Positions 10,350 to 20,519 of a stretch of DNA of 64,000 bases are shown in pieces (the stretch's first letter is position 1; every line of letters starts with the position of its first letter). The notes beneath the pieces are model-generated. The model did no database searches. It saw only the letters and a program-made list of their open reading frames with translations, and was not told the origin of the DNA. The position numbers and the translations under genes were made by a program. The DNA is taken from NCBI RefSeq assembly GCF_000003815.2, contig NC_049979.1, positions 22,641,517 to 22,705,516 on the forward strand, in the 5' to 3' direction. The stretch comes from Branchiostoma floridae. Its lineage: Eukaryota > Chordata > Leptocardii > Amphioxiformes > Branchiostomatidae.

Positions 10350-10757
10350 ATGCACAGAATTACAATGGACATGGACATCAGTGACATGCACTGGAAGATC
10401 AAAGGCACTTCCAAGTTTACTCGCAAGGGGGCAAGCATTCTAGGCGTCATATATTTCTTCCTCTTTGCCGGGACCATTATGTGGACGACCGTTGTGCACG
10501 TCCTTCCCTCTCTTTATCCCGAGTCTACTGACGGCGGCAAGATTCATTACTTCCTCGTTGTTTTCCTTTGGGGGAACATGTTAGCAAACTACTGCTTATG
10601 CTGCACCACGAAGTCGTTCTACATGGACCACGAACCGAAGCATGTTCCTGAGCACTGGAACTACTGTTTGCCGTGTGGGAGACACTTGCCGCTTGTACTG
10701 TGACAGATGTGTGCTGAAAAGAGACCACCACTGCTTCTTCACCGGCAGCTGTGTGGG
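10350..10757 (+). CDS. ZDHHC24-like: DHHC palmitoyltransferase, exon 1 (ZDHHC24-like, cysteine-rich domain damaged)
   Basis: First coding exon of a membrane protein S-acyltransferase, which transfers palmitate to cysteines of cytosolic proteins at internal membranes. An acceptor at 10321-10322 (CATTTTCAG) precedes a 27-base leader and the ATG in a good context (ACCAAAATGC). It encodes two membrane segments (about GVIYFFLFAGTIMW and FLVVFLWGNMLANY) and the start of the cysteine-rich domain (WNYCLPCGRHLP). The catalytic block then appears in another frame: CDRCVLKRDHHCFFTGSCVG. The donor GTAAGA is at 10758. The family pattern (CxxC, PxRxxHC, CxxC, DHHC) needs about 17 more bases between CLPC and CDRC, so the PxRxxHC part is missing and the frame is broken. 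The DHHC-x3-G-x-CVG form resembles ZDHHC24 more than other members. Coding exons at 11707, 12769 and 13770 follow with matching phases. Confidence 0.82.
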
Positions 10758-11032
10758 GTAAGAGCCGGTTGGCTACGTTTGTAGTTTATAACGATCTACA
10801 GAAAGCTTGGTACAGTACCTCCTGAATAACTTCAAAACACTACACCACTTCTTCCAGACGCCAAAGGCATGGTGTCAAAGAAATCAAAACCATAGCATGT
10901 CCAGGACAGAAGATGAAAAAAAGGAGGTCCTGCTGCAGTACCAAAGGCAGCTGTCAGGAAGTCCAAAATTGATCTTGACCTTCATCTTCTCAAGACCTAT
11001 CCACATACCATACATATACCAAAGTAACGGAA

Positions 11033-11213
11033 ATGACCGAAATAAATAGACGCGAATCATGTCTCTCGCTATAATGTATTTTGTACCTTGCATGTAAAAT
11101 CGTGTATATAGTCTTATGAGACTCATTAGGACTCTGTTATATGCGTTGTCTGGCCCTTGCTTCTTCCCTCATGACCTCAATTAAAGCTTTCATGAATAAA
11201 CAAAGGTTCAAAC
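11033..11213 (+). mobile_element. LINE 3' end (family with AATAAACAAAGGTTCAAACA tail), in intron 1
   Basis: About 180 bp match the sequence at 52548-52728, sharing blocks such as CGAATCATGT, TAAGACTCATTAGGACT or its variant, and the terminal ATGAATAAACAAAGGTTCAAACA. Two dispersed copies with a common 3' end suggest a 5'-truncated retroelement. The N gap follows directly. Confidence 0.6.
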
Positions 11214-11706
11214 ANNNNNNNNNNNNNNNNNNNNNNNNNNNNNNNNNNNNNNNNNNNNNNNNNNNNNNNNNNNNNNNNNNNNNNNNNNNNNNNNNNNNNN
11301 NNNNNNNNNNNNNNNNNNNNNNNNNNNNNNNNNNNACACACAAACACTTCGAGAATCTTTGAGAGAGGAGAAAAAGGGTACACTAGATTTTTGGCATAGT
11401 CAGATGGGTACATAGTTGAAATATGATAGAAGATAATGAGGAAATGTTCAAATGGCATTCTGCCTAATGATAGGACTTTTAACTTACAATTTGTGATTTT
11501 TATACTTAGTCTGACTGCGTTCCTGTTTTTCGACCATAAGAAGGCATGGGTGAACTATTGTGATGTTGGTTATGTTGATAAGTCTAAATTTAGTTTCATT
11601 AGAGCAATATATGCAAGCTATGTCGATATTTGCAAGCTATGTCGATCAGCAAGCTTTGTCGATATTTGACTCGAATGAACTTTATTGTGCCACTTTTGTT
11701 CTTCAG

Positions 11707-11862
11707 GTACTTCAACCAGCGGCGTTTTGTTATATTCAATTTATACACGTGTCTAAGTGCTGTGCACGTGCTTGGACTGCTACTGCAATATCTGGAGATA
11801 CTGAACGGTCCTACAATGGAAAGACTGTTGACTTATATCTTCCCTGTTACGGTCTATGAATG
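11707..11862 (+). CDS. ZDHHC24-like: DHHC palmitoyltransferase, exon 2
   Basis: The acceptor TTCTTCAG ends at 11706 and the donor GTGAGT starts at 11863. The incoming phase completes the Gly codon of CVG and continues YFNQRRFVIF, exactly the expected sequence after the DHHC block (CVGxxNxRxF). A third membrane segment follows (NLYTCLSAVHVLGLLLQYL). The exon is 156 bases long with phase 2 at both ends. Confidence 0.85.
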
Positions 11863-12768
11863 GTGAGTTCATGTAAGGGTATTTTCTATCTCATCATCTT
11901 CCGCCACTTTCCCGATCTCAGTTACAATTTTAAAATCTGTCAGCACATTGAGTGGCCGTATATTAGTGATTTATCATACACGTAGTAGAACGAGAAACTG
12001 ACAATTCAGAACAAATCATCTCCTAACAGTACTAAAGGCCAGATCACATTCTTCGAACGATCATCATACAAACACAAACTTTTAGGATTAGTCATGTATT
12101 TTTCGTTCAACAATTGACAGCAGTGTTGCAGAAAAGAGTGTCGTGGGTTCCTGTTGGGGAAGCCTGGATATCAAATCCCGGCCTGATCTCGATAATTAAT
12201 ATCTGGGTCCAACTTAACTCAGCGGGGTGGGGGGCTGTTGAAGAGTTTCCTTGGGGGAATGTTGGCCCTAGAGTCGAGGATTTAGGCTGTGTAGACCCTG
12301 GCAACCAGGCAATTGGTTTTGTCAGTCTGCTTGAAAATCGCGCGACGTCGTCATAAACCCTTACGACCGCCTACGAGGAATTTGACCTTGAACTGACATC
12401 TTATGTGTGTCTTTTTTCTAACTTTGAATTTTACCGAAATGTTGCTTGATTTATTTTCTCAGCAAAAGACATATCATTATTCAACGTAACATATTTGATA
12501 GCTACTAGAACTAGTGTAACATCAACTCCCATAATTCCACCGGATGCCGAATGAATTAACTTTATTGCACGACGATTGGCAATCATGAGTGTCGGTATTA
12601 TTCCTAACAACAAGGCCTCATGTATATATACTTAAGAGTGCATGAATTCGATGAATATCAATGCAATATAATCAAGACATTATTAATTAGACAATTACGG
12701 TGTTCAGCACAATCTTGAGAAAGACTCTATAACAACCTGTTGTCCACTAATAATCTCTCCTGTTCCAG

Positions 12769-12921
12769 GTACGTAGGCTATATGCCAACCTCCACAGTAC
12801 TAGTGGTGCTGGAGGTGTATGTGTGTGCTGTAGCCTGTATCGGGTGTGGTGGGCTGTTTGGCTGGCAGATTATGATCATCAGGGACGGACAGACGTCTTA
12901 CGAGGCTGTCAAGAACATCAA
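12769..12921 (+). CDS. ZDHHC24-like: DHHC palmitoyltransferase, exon 3
   Basis: The acceptor CTGTTCCAG ends at 12768 and the donor GTAAGT begins at 12922. It encodes the fourth membrane segment (STVLVVLEVYVCAVACIGCG) and then QIMIIRDGQTSYEAVKNIK. GQTSYE fills the position of the conserved TTxE motif that follows the last membrane helix in DHHC enzymes. The phases match exons 2 and 4. Confidence 0.86.
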
Positions 12922-13408
12922 GTAAGTCCTGATAAAGCTTGTTAAAATAAATGTAAGGTTCACGATCACGATCCAGAAAACAAATAGGGCCCTTTTGTCA
13001 AAACCTTCCGAGGAGGATACATGAAGAAACGAACAACGGATTTGTACAATGTTTAGTATGCATTTAGCTCAGACGGAGATGTACTTAATGAAGTAATTAT
13101 AAAGTATGCTAATTAGAATTCGCATAATTAATGAGAAAATCTATATTTGCATGGTTTCCTATTATAGGACTCGAATGCACATAAAATGTGAAGTTTATGG
13201 CAGATGGAACATTAACTGATACCAATTATACAAATAAGTTCCTAATCTGCATTCATTTGAATGCAAAAGTGCCATAATTCGTAAAAGTGTTTAGACTGTC
13301 AACATTTTGACCTGTGGAAGGTAGTTAGTATATACATAACCAAGAATAGATTATGTAGATGTAAAAGTTATTTGCATTATCAGAATATTTTTGATGGAGG
13401 TATGTGGC

Positions 13409-13571
13409 TAAACCAGGCTGAGATGTCCACTTCTGTGGGCGTGGTCGCTAACCATCGGTCAGCCAATCAGACAATTGCCTGTTTTCTTTTGTTTAACTTA
13501 ATAAGCCTATTCTCAGATTGGCGGACAGCTGGTTTGAGGTCACGCCTACAAAAGTAGAAATCTCGACCTTC
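13409..13571. mobile_element. MITE with about 60-bp inverted ends
   Basis: The left half (AACCAGGCTGAGATGTCCAC, GTGGGCGTGGTCGCTAACC) is complementary to the right half (GGTTTGAGGTCACGCC, GTAGAAATCTCGACCTT). A related palindromic copy lies at 14800-14938. It is inside intron 3 of the DHHC gene. Confidence 0.7.
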
Positions 13572-13615
13572 CTAAGATACATAATATATGTATAAAAACT
13601 CTGCGTAAAAAAGTG

Positions 13616-13697
13616 CTCTCCAAGCAGAGGGGAGGCTGGTCGAAAAAGACGGCATACAAAAAAGGCCACGATTTTCCCCACCAACCTCTGCTTGGGG
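13616..13697. mobile_element. Small CCAAGCAGA-type MITE
   Basis: The ends CTCTCCAAGCAGAGG and CCTCTGCTTGGGG are complementary. It is about 82 bp long and lies in the last intron, about 70 bases before exon 4. Confidence 0.6.
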
Positions 13698-13769
13698 TCA
13701 TACTGGCTGCTACATGTGTCAGTACGTATTCTCACTTCTCTGATACCGTCCTTTTACAAAATGTTGCAG

Positions 13770-13911
13770 GAGATACAACTTCGGTCGGATCCAGAATCTA
13801 CGTGAAGTCTTTGGGCCGTACTGGGGGTTGAATTTTGTGTTTCCCGTGTGGACCAAGCAGCCAGGGAACGGTATTGACTGGACCCACACTAAGACTGTGA
13901 AAGGATACTGA
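13770..13911 (+). CDS. ZDHHC24-like: DHHC palmitoyltransferase, exon 4 (C terminus)
   Basis: The acceptor ATGTTGCAG ends at 13769. The split Lys codon is completed and the frame runs RYNFGRIQNLREVFGPYWG...WTKQPGNGIDW...VKGY to a TGA at 13909-13911. The YNFGRxxNLxxVFGPYWxLxFxxP segment is the usual cytosolic tail of ZDHHC24-type enzymes (NxxxVFG). The four exons sum to 859 bases, one more than a multiple of three, which agrees with one net frameshift in exon 1. Confidence 0.86.
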
Positions 13912-14307
13912 CAAACATGCATGGGGGTCGTTCTCATTGCCATGTGCAAAATGATATAGCAAGACTTGATACGAAGCAGATTACTTTTCCCACGAAAGAT
14001 ACACCACAGCATTAGTATTGGTTGATGGCTTGTATGAAATTATAATCACTTGTGTTTTATCACCCCCAAGAGATGTGGGGTGTAAATTTCCATGGTGTAA
14101 ATCGGCGAATCTTTCATAACTACTGAGGACCTAATACATTGAAGGCAAATACGTACTATCTAAAGCAACATTTGAATTATATGTGTACGATTGTAGTAAA
14201 GGAAATATTTGAATGACTGTAATGCATTGATTTTTGAATGCGTTCACAAACGGGTCAAGATTTCGCTCGGAATCATATATCATCACCATGTTGTGTATTT
14301 CCAAGCA

Positions 14308-14340
14308 GACGTTTGGAGTGATGATCTCCAAGCAGATATT
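14308..14340 (+). repeat. Two tandem CCAAGCAGA motifs
   Basis: TTTCCAAGCAGACG and TCTCCAAGCAGATA occur in direct orientation about 25 bases apart. They resemble the ends of the nearby MITEs but have no inverted partner. Confidence 0.4.
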
Positions 14341-14644
14341 TCGGGTGGGCGCTTAGCAACAATACCTCCAAGTATGTTTCATAACCATTTTGGGCCTAAC
14401 ATGAAGCCCAAACGTACATAAAGCAACGGTTAAGTTACAAATGTACGACTGTAGCAAAAGAAAAAGTCGAATGACTATAATGCAATGTTTTTTTTAAACA
14501 CCCTATCCCATAATACACAATATAACTAATTCAGAGAGGCTTGTATCCTACTGACACTTTTTGTTTTGAAAACAGGCGAAAAGTCATGTGCGCACGGATG
14601 TAATCCATAAAATCAAGATAGTGAACTATCTCTTCTCTGTGTAG

Positions 14645-14711
14645 AAGGACCTGTGCAAGAAGTACGAGGTTTTCGGCTACCCAATGTTGGTTCTGCTGGA
14701 CGCCTCGACCG
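14645..14711 (+). CDS. Isolated thioredoxin-fold exon (nucleoredoxin/tryparedoxin-like)
   Basis: A clean exon lies between the acceptor CTCTGTGTAG (ending 14644) and the donor GTGAGC (14712). It encodes KDLCKKYEVFGYPMLVLL and DASTG. The pattern LxxKYxVxGYPxLVLLDxxTG with the cis-Pro is the second half of a thioredoxin-like domain, as in nucleoredoxin. The active-site exon (WCxxC) was not found upstream or downstream. It may be one exon of a larger gene with long introns or a relic. A MITE follows at 14800. Confidence 0.6.
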
Positions 14712-14799
14712 GTGAGCCCGAGATCGTGTGGAGGGCAATGCTTTTCCATAGAAGAAATAAACAACCATATCTTATCTGTCGACTGAATTCGTGTACACG

Positions 14800-14938
14800 T
14801 GCAAACCCTTTGTGGGCGTGGCCTCTAACCAGCTGTCAGTCAGTCAGCTTTACCCAAAGATCAAGGCGATACTCTGATTGGCTAACAGCTGGTTAGAGAC
14901 CACGTCTACAGAAGTGGAAACTTCAGCCCGGTTTAGAA
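14800..14938. mobile_element. MITE related to 13409-13571
   Basis: TGTGGGCGTGGCCTCTAACC at the left and GGTTAGAGACCACGTCTACA at the right are complementary, with inner repeats AGCTGTCAGTCAG / TGATTGGCTAACAGCT. It is the same family as the element in DHHC intron 3. Confidence 0.7.
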
Positions 14939-15456
14939 GAGCCTCCCCATTTTATACTAGTAATTTGTAAAGGCTGCGGTCGAGGCTCTACATAGCAGAA
15001 TGGAGCATATGTACCACTCCTACAGATAAATAAATAGCACAGTGTAACAGATTGTAGCATGTTAAGGTTATTATTCAATATCACTGATGTATCAAAACTA
15101 TCGAAGAAAAAGAAACATACCACATCAATTCATGATCAAATACTCATGTTTACTTATTTTAATTATTTCATTGTTATTTTACATCGCTAAAACCTCATAC
15201 AAGCACAACAGGAAAGGACATCACATAAAAGAAAGAGCAAATGGAATACATTTGTCTTCAAAATACTTTCTCCAACTGACGTGTTCGTTCTTTATACGAA
15301 TTCTTCTAAAAAGCCCCTGTTACAAAGCGCGTACGATTTCCGCACATCGAACGATTATATCAGTGAATCGCAGCTAGATCGTAATCAAAATGAGCCATCG
15401 CAGAGCATCGGACGATTTTCAAAATTTTCCAGCGTCGTATGATTTTTCACTCTTAC

Positions 15457-15545
15457 CTGTTCCTGAATAGTCTGAATCCTTTTGTGCTTCTTTAACCAAC
15501 CGAATGTGGATCTCGTTGTTACACACCAGTCTATGATGCCTTTCA
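15457..15545 (-). CDS. Unidentified exon, minus strand
   Basis: On the minus strand an acceptor CTTTTCACAG is followed by an open 89-base block that starts with two bases of a split codon and then encodes KGIIDWCVTTRSTFGWLKKH and KRIQTIQEQ. A good donor (GTAAGA) follows. Sense and splice signals are clean, but the family is not recognised and no neighbouring exon was identified. Confidence 0.4.
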
Positions 15546-16084
15546 CTGTGAAAAGAAATGAAAAGAAACCATAAAAACATGAGTCATACAAACAAAGCAA
15601 TTGTACTTGTATGGTTATCCCTTTTTTGCTGGCTCTTTTAGTCAGGCTATTCAGGAAATCATTGTGCGCTTATTTTCTAATGGTATGTCATCAAGAAAAA
15701 AATGTCCCCCCAAAATCATAATAAAAAAATAAAAAACACTCATAAAGCCTGCCCATCTCTTCGAATTGACGCCATGGTTACAGTCGTTTCAAAGTGCCCC
15801 GAGACCGACAAGAGCTGAGATCTGATTTGTAGTCATTAAGGAAATGCGTGTTCGTCATACTGAACATGCCACAAGGAAAACCTAGCCTTGCAATCAGGCT
15901 CTCTGCGGGCGCGCTGTTCTCTGGTTGCTGCTGTGTTCTGGTGGTTTCACACGTATATATTTCCATCTTGGCAATCTCATTATTGTATATGATTTCTGTC
16001 CGTCAATTACTATGGTCGTTCTGTCCATTATTTGATGTAATACTTGCAGCCAGTAGGTGTACTTGCAGCCAGTAAGGTACCAAA

Positions 16085-16320
16085 TGTGTTTAGTAATGAG
16101 GTTGATTAAGTGGTCAATGCGCCTCCTCGAGCACGGGACCCCCATTTTACTTAATCTCCAAGCAGATCCTACGGTGCTACAAAATAGTATCAAAGCTGGC
16201 CAAGGAGTATAGCCGGCCAAAGGGAGTCAAACGGTGGGTTTGATACCATATTACGCCACCGTGGATCTGCTTGGAGATTACATTTTACTTCCCTCCCGGA
16301 AGACAATTTCATGGAATTCT
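16085..16320 (-). mobile_element. SINE copy split by a MITE
   Basis: On the + strand GGTCAATGCGCCTCCTCGAG...GGGACCCCCATTTTACTT precedes the MITE, and CATTTTACTTCCCTCCCGGAAGAC follows it. Removing the MITE and one copy of the 10-bp direct repeat gives a sequence parallel to the uninterrupted copy at 10140-10240. Confidence 0.65.
16153..16280. mobile_element. 128-bp MITE with 10-bp target duplication
   Basis: The inverted ends are AATCTCCAAGCAGATCC and GGATCTGCTTGGAGATT, followed inward by ACGGTG/CACCGT. It is flanked by perfect CATTTTACTT repeats (16143-16152 and 16281-16290). The insertion lies in a SINE whose empty-site paralogue is present at 10140-10240, which supports the boundaries. Confidence 0.85.
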
Positions 16321-16528
16321 TGCTTATCGATTGTACATGTTTGGAATTACCTTGTTTGACAATCTCATTATCGTGTATGACCTTTGTCCGACAATAATTC
16401 TGTGTTTTCCATCAGCCATCTCTGTGTTGGCTAGAATCACTACTGAAACACGCACACTGAAAACATGCTGAAATTGAACTATTGCGAATCCCGTGTCTTT
16501 ATTTGAGGGCATGTAACAAGCCATGTAT

Positions 16529-17118
16529 CAGGGGTGCCTAAGCATTTGCACGAACCCTATGAAATTCGTACGAATATTATGTGATACACTCGAATCACTA
16601 TGCGAAAACGCACGAATATTATGAAATTCGCACGAATCACTATGCAAAAACGCACGAATATTATGAAATTCGCACGAATCACTATGTGATTCACACGAAC
16701 CTTATGAGATTTGCACGATCCTTATGCAAAAACGGCGGCCGGGAGGAGGCATGATTTTGAGCGTTTCTACCCGTGGTATTTATATTTCAAGGCATGGAAT
16801 GGACATTTACCGTCGCAAAGATGTATTTGATAGCCTGTGAGCTACTGTTTTGCTTCATTTCGGCGTGTTACATCGTATTTTCCGTCGGCGCCGATCGAAG
16901 CCGTCATCTTGAAAATCCCGCTCCGTCTGTCACGTGACCCCGGCAGTGGTTGCGCAATTTCGCATAAGGATCGTGCAAATCTCATAAGGTTCGTGTGAAT
17001 CACATAGTGATTCGTGCGAATTTCATAATATTCGTGCGTTTTCGCATAGTGATTCGTGTGTATCACATAATATTCGTACGAATTTCATAGGGTTCGTGCA
17101 AATGCTTAGGCACCCCTG
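16529..17118. mobile_element. 590-bp hAT-like MITE with long inverted ends
   Basis: The ends CAGGGGTGCCTAAGCATTTG and CAAATGCTTAGGCACCCCTG are perfectly complementary. The inverted arms run for about 190 bases and contain alternating sub-repeats of CACGAATATTATGAAATTCG and CGAATCACTATGCAAAAACG type. TGTAT flanks both sides (16524-16528 and 17119-17123). The CAGGGGTG terminus is typical of hAT elements, whose duplications are usually 8 bp, so only part of the duplication is visible. No ORF is present; non-autonomous. Confidence 0.85.
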
Positions 17119-17123
17119 TGTAT

Positions 17124-20110
17124 GGGAGGGAGTTGTCCCAACAACAATCTGCACTAAATCATCATCATTGTTCTACACTAGTTCACGCACGGGGTGAACA
17201 TTGAGAGATTGCGCAATCATGACTTCTGATATGACGTCATGGTACCACTGCTCGTCCTCTCGGAACGAGGCTCTGCATGGAGTTTAATGCATTACATATT
17301 ACCCCAAACTATCGGGTTGTATAGTGCCTTACGGTGAATATAGCAACGTCAGTAGTGTATAACTGTCACAATTTAACAGTATCTGTGTAAAAGAAGTCGC
17401 ATATACATGTAAAAGTAGTATTTCAACGACGCTGTAAAATGGGTAGCCATATTCAAACTCCTAGTGAGCCTTGCAATTGCCTTCATCCCAACGTTTCTCT
17501 CTTTGCGTTTAGGGGTTGAAGTGTCGAGAGAAAATAGTGCCACCTTTTAGACAGTCTTCTTGCATAGGAAAACTACAAAAACGAAACCTAGTCTTCGAAG
17601 TTCAGTAAAGGGACTTAAGTTATTTGTGATTGTGGCCATCATAGTGTATTTGATACCTGGTGCTGAAAGTTTGTAGCGGATAGATATGAACTACTGATTG
17701 TGATGTGTGAACATACCATACCCAGGCTGGCGGTTTTACAGGAGGGTTGCAGTATGCTGCTATGTGTATTTGTGTCTCTTTTTCCTGTCTAAGGCATAGT
17801 TTTACCTCGAATGTCATTCCTCATATTGGTATTAGACCTTCTGGAGCATGCAGAGTTCTCATGGGTCTATGTTAGTGTTCAATTTCGTGGAAATGTACAT
17901 CATGTTGGTTAGTCTGTTAGTCGGCTCGCGGTGTTGTGTGGCCGCCATGTTTGCATGTCCGAACTTGCCCTGTCCTCGGGACCTCGGGGTTACGTTGGCG
18001 TTTTGTGTAGAGCATACTTCACCTCAGTCAACCTCCGCAAATGTTCTCCAATGGTTCTGGGAGTTTCCCGGGTTGCTGTTCATACGACAATGTGTATAAT
18101 TTTCGTGGTTTTTGCCAGTTTAAAAAAAAAATATAGATTTACGACACGTTGTGTGACCGCCGCTCCACTCCAAACCACATTTTCTAGCCTGGTCGAGTAT
18201 CTCTACCTTGTATGTCCACGTATCTAGACTGTGGACCATGTTGGCGAGTAGAAATACTGTGATTGCAGCGGTCAGTATGCCAGACCTGCATGCGCACATG
18301 GTGCCGTACTTGTTACAACACACTGTATATACAATGTACATGTACTATGGTATGGTGCGAAGATGTATGTTTCCGTTTACGACTAGTTGCGTCATGGCGA
18401 GAGAGCAATGGCCATTTTTTGGCGGCACCAGGATAGGCCAGCAATCTCAAGATTTACAATAGCTTTTGGAGGGGCACCATTTCAGACTAATTACAGCATA
18501 TACTGAGTGTTAAGCACTACAGTCATGCAATGGCGACGTAAACAAAATACCAATTGAACGCATATGTATAACGGTTGAAATTTTGCTGTCAGAACATCCA
18601 GCCATCTCAGAGTGTTTATAGTCAGGGCTATTCTAACAGCTGTCCAGCCTCTTGGAAACCCAGACTTCGGGGATTGCACTTTGTGCAATGGGGGCTGGTT
18701 CAGCTTAGCTAGATGAGTTTGCTGGGTGTTAACGCTATCAGCCTTAATTTCACCGTAAGCGTTTCTTTAAAGTGTTATTTTCGCCTTCGAATGTTCCATG
18801 TGCAGTGAAATATACAGTTTTTGAAGTGTGCTATTTCCGATAACAGTGATGCTATGTTTCTACATGGGGCAGCCATATCTCATCAGTGTATTTTGGTGAC
18901 ACCATTTATGTAATTTTTCATGCATGCATTTCATGTCTCAACATACATACGTAAGTCAAAAGTCCGCAACTACCTGACTAAGTGATATACTTGCATTAAC
19001 ATGCATTCATCTATATGCATACATAAAACATGTAATATGCAGTGGGATGCCATGGTTGGTTCCTTTGTTTTGTTGGGATATTGCACCACTATTCTTCCTG
19101 GAGTCCGTGACAATTCATATAAAATAAATATACAATAAAAGAAAATGTAAGCAAGAAGACCTATACGATTTGTGAACAGGAAAAGAAACAAAAATCAACT
19201 GAGGCAATTTGAAGTGAAAGTGAGAGATCAGAGGTCAACATAAAATGACAAAACCACTATCTGGGTTTTGTGGCATAACTTGAAATGAAGTAATAATTAA
19301 CAAAATATAATTGACTGGAATAAACTGAATATACAATGTACATTTACAGAAGAGTACAAAGTGGAATAGTAGTAATTGAAAAGATTAGCAGCAACAAAAT
19401 AAGTCATGATTAAGAACAGAATAATACTACTGAATAAAAAATAGAAAAGAATGAGGCTATCATTATCTTACAAATGTACATATATATATGTGTGTGTGTG
19501 TGTGTTTACAACAAGAACCATATTAGCGTACACTAATGCTTAGTGGTCCAGTTTTGTGTTGATATGAAATTGCTTGGTAGAGTGTACTATTAAGAAATGT
19601 CCTGGTGAGAGCTTTGGTTCTGGGTTTGGGTCATATATGCCCTGTGATTGTTTGACTGTAAGTAGTTATGGAAAGTACCGATAGTATTGTTGAACATTCT
19701 CTTTTACATTTTGCCAATTAAGCTTGGACAGTAGGTTATCACAACTGGTGAAAGAACACTGTATTTTGTTTAGTCTTATTCAACAGTGTTCGTAAACCTT
19801 CTCCCTTTTGTCCTCATCTGCTTAACATATACTAAAACAATGGTCCGTAGCTAGGAATCAGTATCATCTTGCTCATGTTGATCATTGCAGTACATCGTCT
19901 TTGGGTGTTCCAAATGCTACGCTCACGCGGACAGCCAGCACGTATCACATGCCATCATAATGGTACTTTTGTTTTGAAGCAATAAGACTAGCTTTATTTT
20001 CGTCTTACTTTAAAGCTGATAATGTTTTTGTTTTAACATAATGTTTCTAAAGATTAATGGTGCATTTTAATCTGCTTCTGTCACTAGGAACAGCCACAGT
20101 GTTACCTGTA
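17124..20110. other. Intergenic, no gene seen
   Basis: No supported exon was found. The only structure recognised is a (TA)n(TG)n microsatellite at about 19480-19505. Confidence 0.5.
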
Positions 20111-20112
20111 AT

Positions 20113-20505
20113 CTATAAAACATCGCCAGTTGCCTCCCCTAAACACTCATATTGATGCCGTGCTCTATTATTTGAATCACTTCTTTGACATCCTCTGCAG
20201 TATGATTTAATTTCTTCCAAACGCTGACTTTTACTCATGCTCCAAGAAGGAGCGTCTTTACAGATGAATATGCACATGGACTGTTGTAGGCAAGCTCCCA
20301 GGGCAGTGGTTAAGTCTAGGCTTGCAGCCATCAAGCCGTCGACGTTGAACTTGATCTCCTTTCTTACTTTGCGTCTCAATTTAAAGGAGACTATCAGTCG
20401 CGTTGTTTCTAAGAAGACGACTGAAAAAGCTGTCCAAGATTCTTTGCAGATCAGAGGTCGAATCACTTCTTTGACGTCCTCTGCGATATTAATTACTTTC
20501 TCCTA
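20113..20505 (-). CDS. Unidentified open block, minus strand (possible terminal exon)
   Basis: A minus-strand frame stays open from about 20505 to a stop at 20113. It begins EKVINIAEDVKEVIRPLICK, passes a Lys/Arg-rich section and LMAASLDLTTALGACLQQ, and ends in SKSQRLEEIKSYCRGCQRSD and a short tail. A 30-base segment (minus GCAGAGGAYGTCAAAGAAGTG) occurs twice, near 20475 and 20190, and the second is out of frame, so the end looks damaged. The composition is protein-like but no family is recognised. It could be a 3' exon or a decayed paralogue in the duplicated locus to its right. Confidence 0.35.
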
Positions 20506-20519
20506 AATCTCTATAGATT

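Noticed and set aside
12110-12330. Possible SINE (box B-like GGGATTTGATATCC on the minus strand)
   Set aside because: Only a weak promoter-like match and no second copy seen in the window.
17848-18462. Overlapping short frames as candidate exons
   Set aside because: No conserved motif or paired splice sites; composition like surrounding intergenic DNA.
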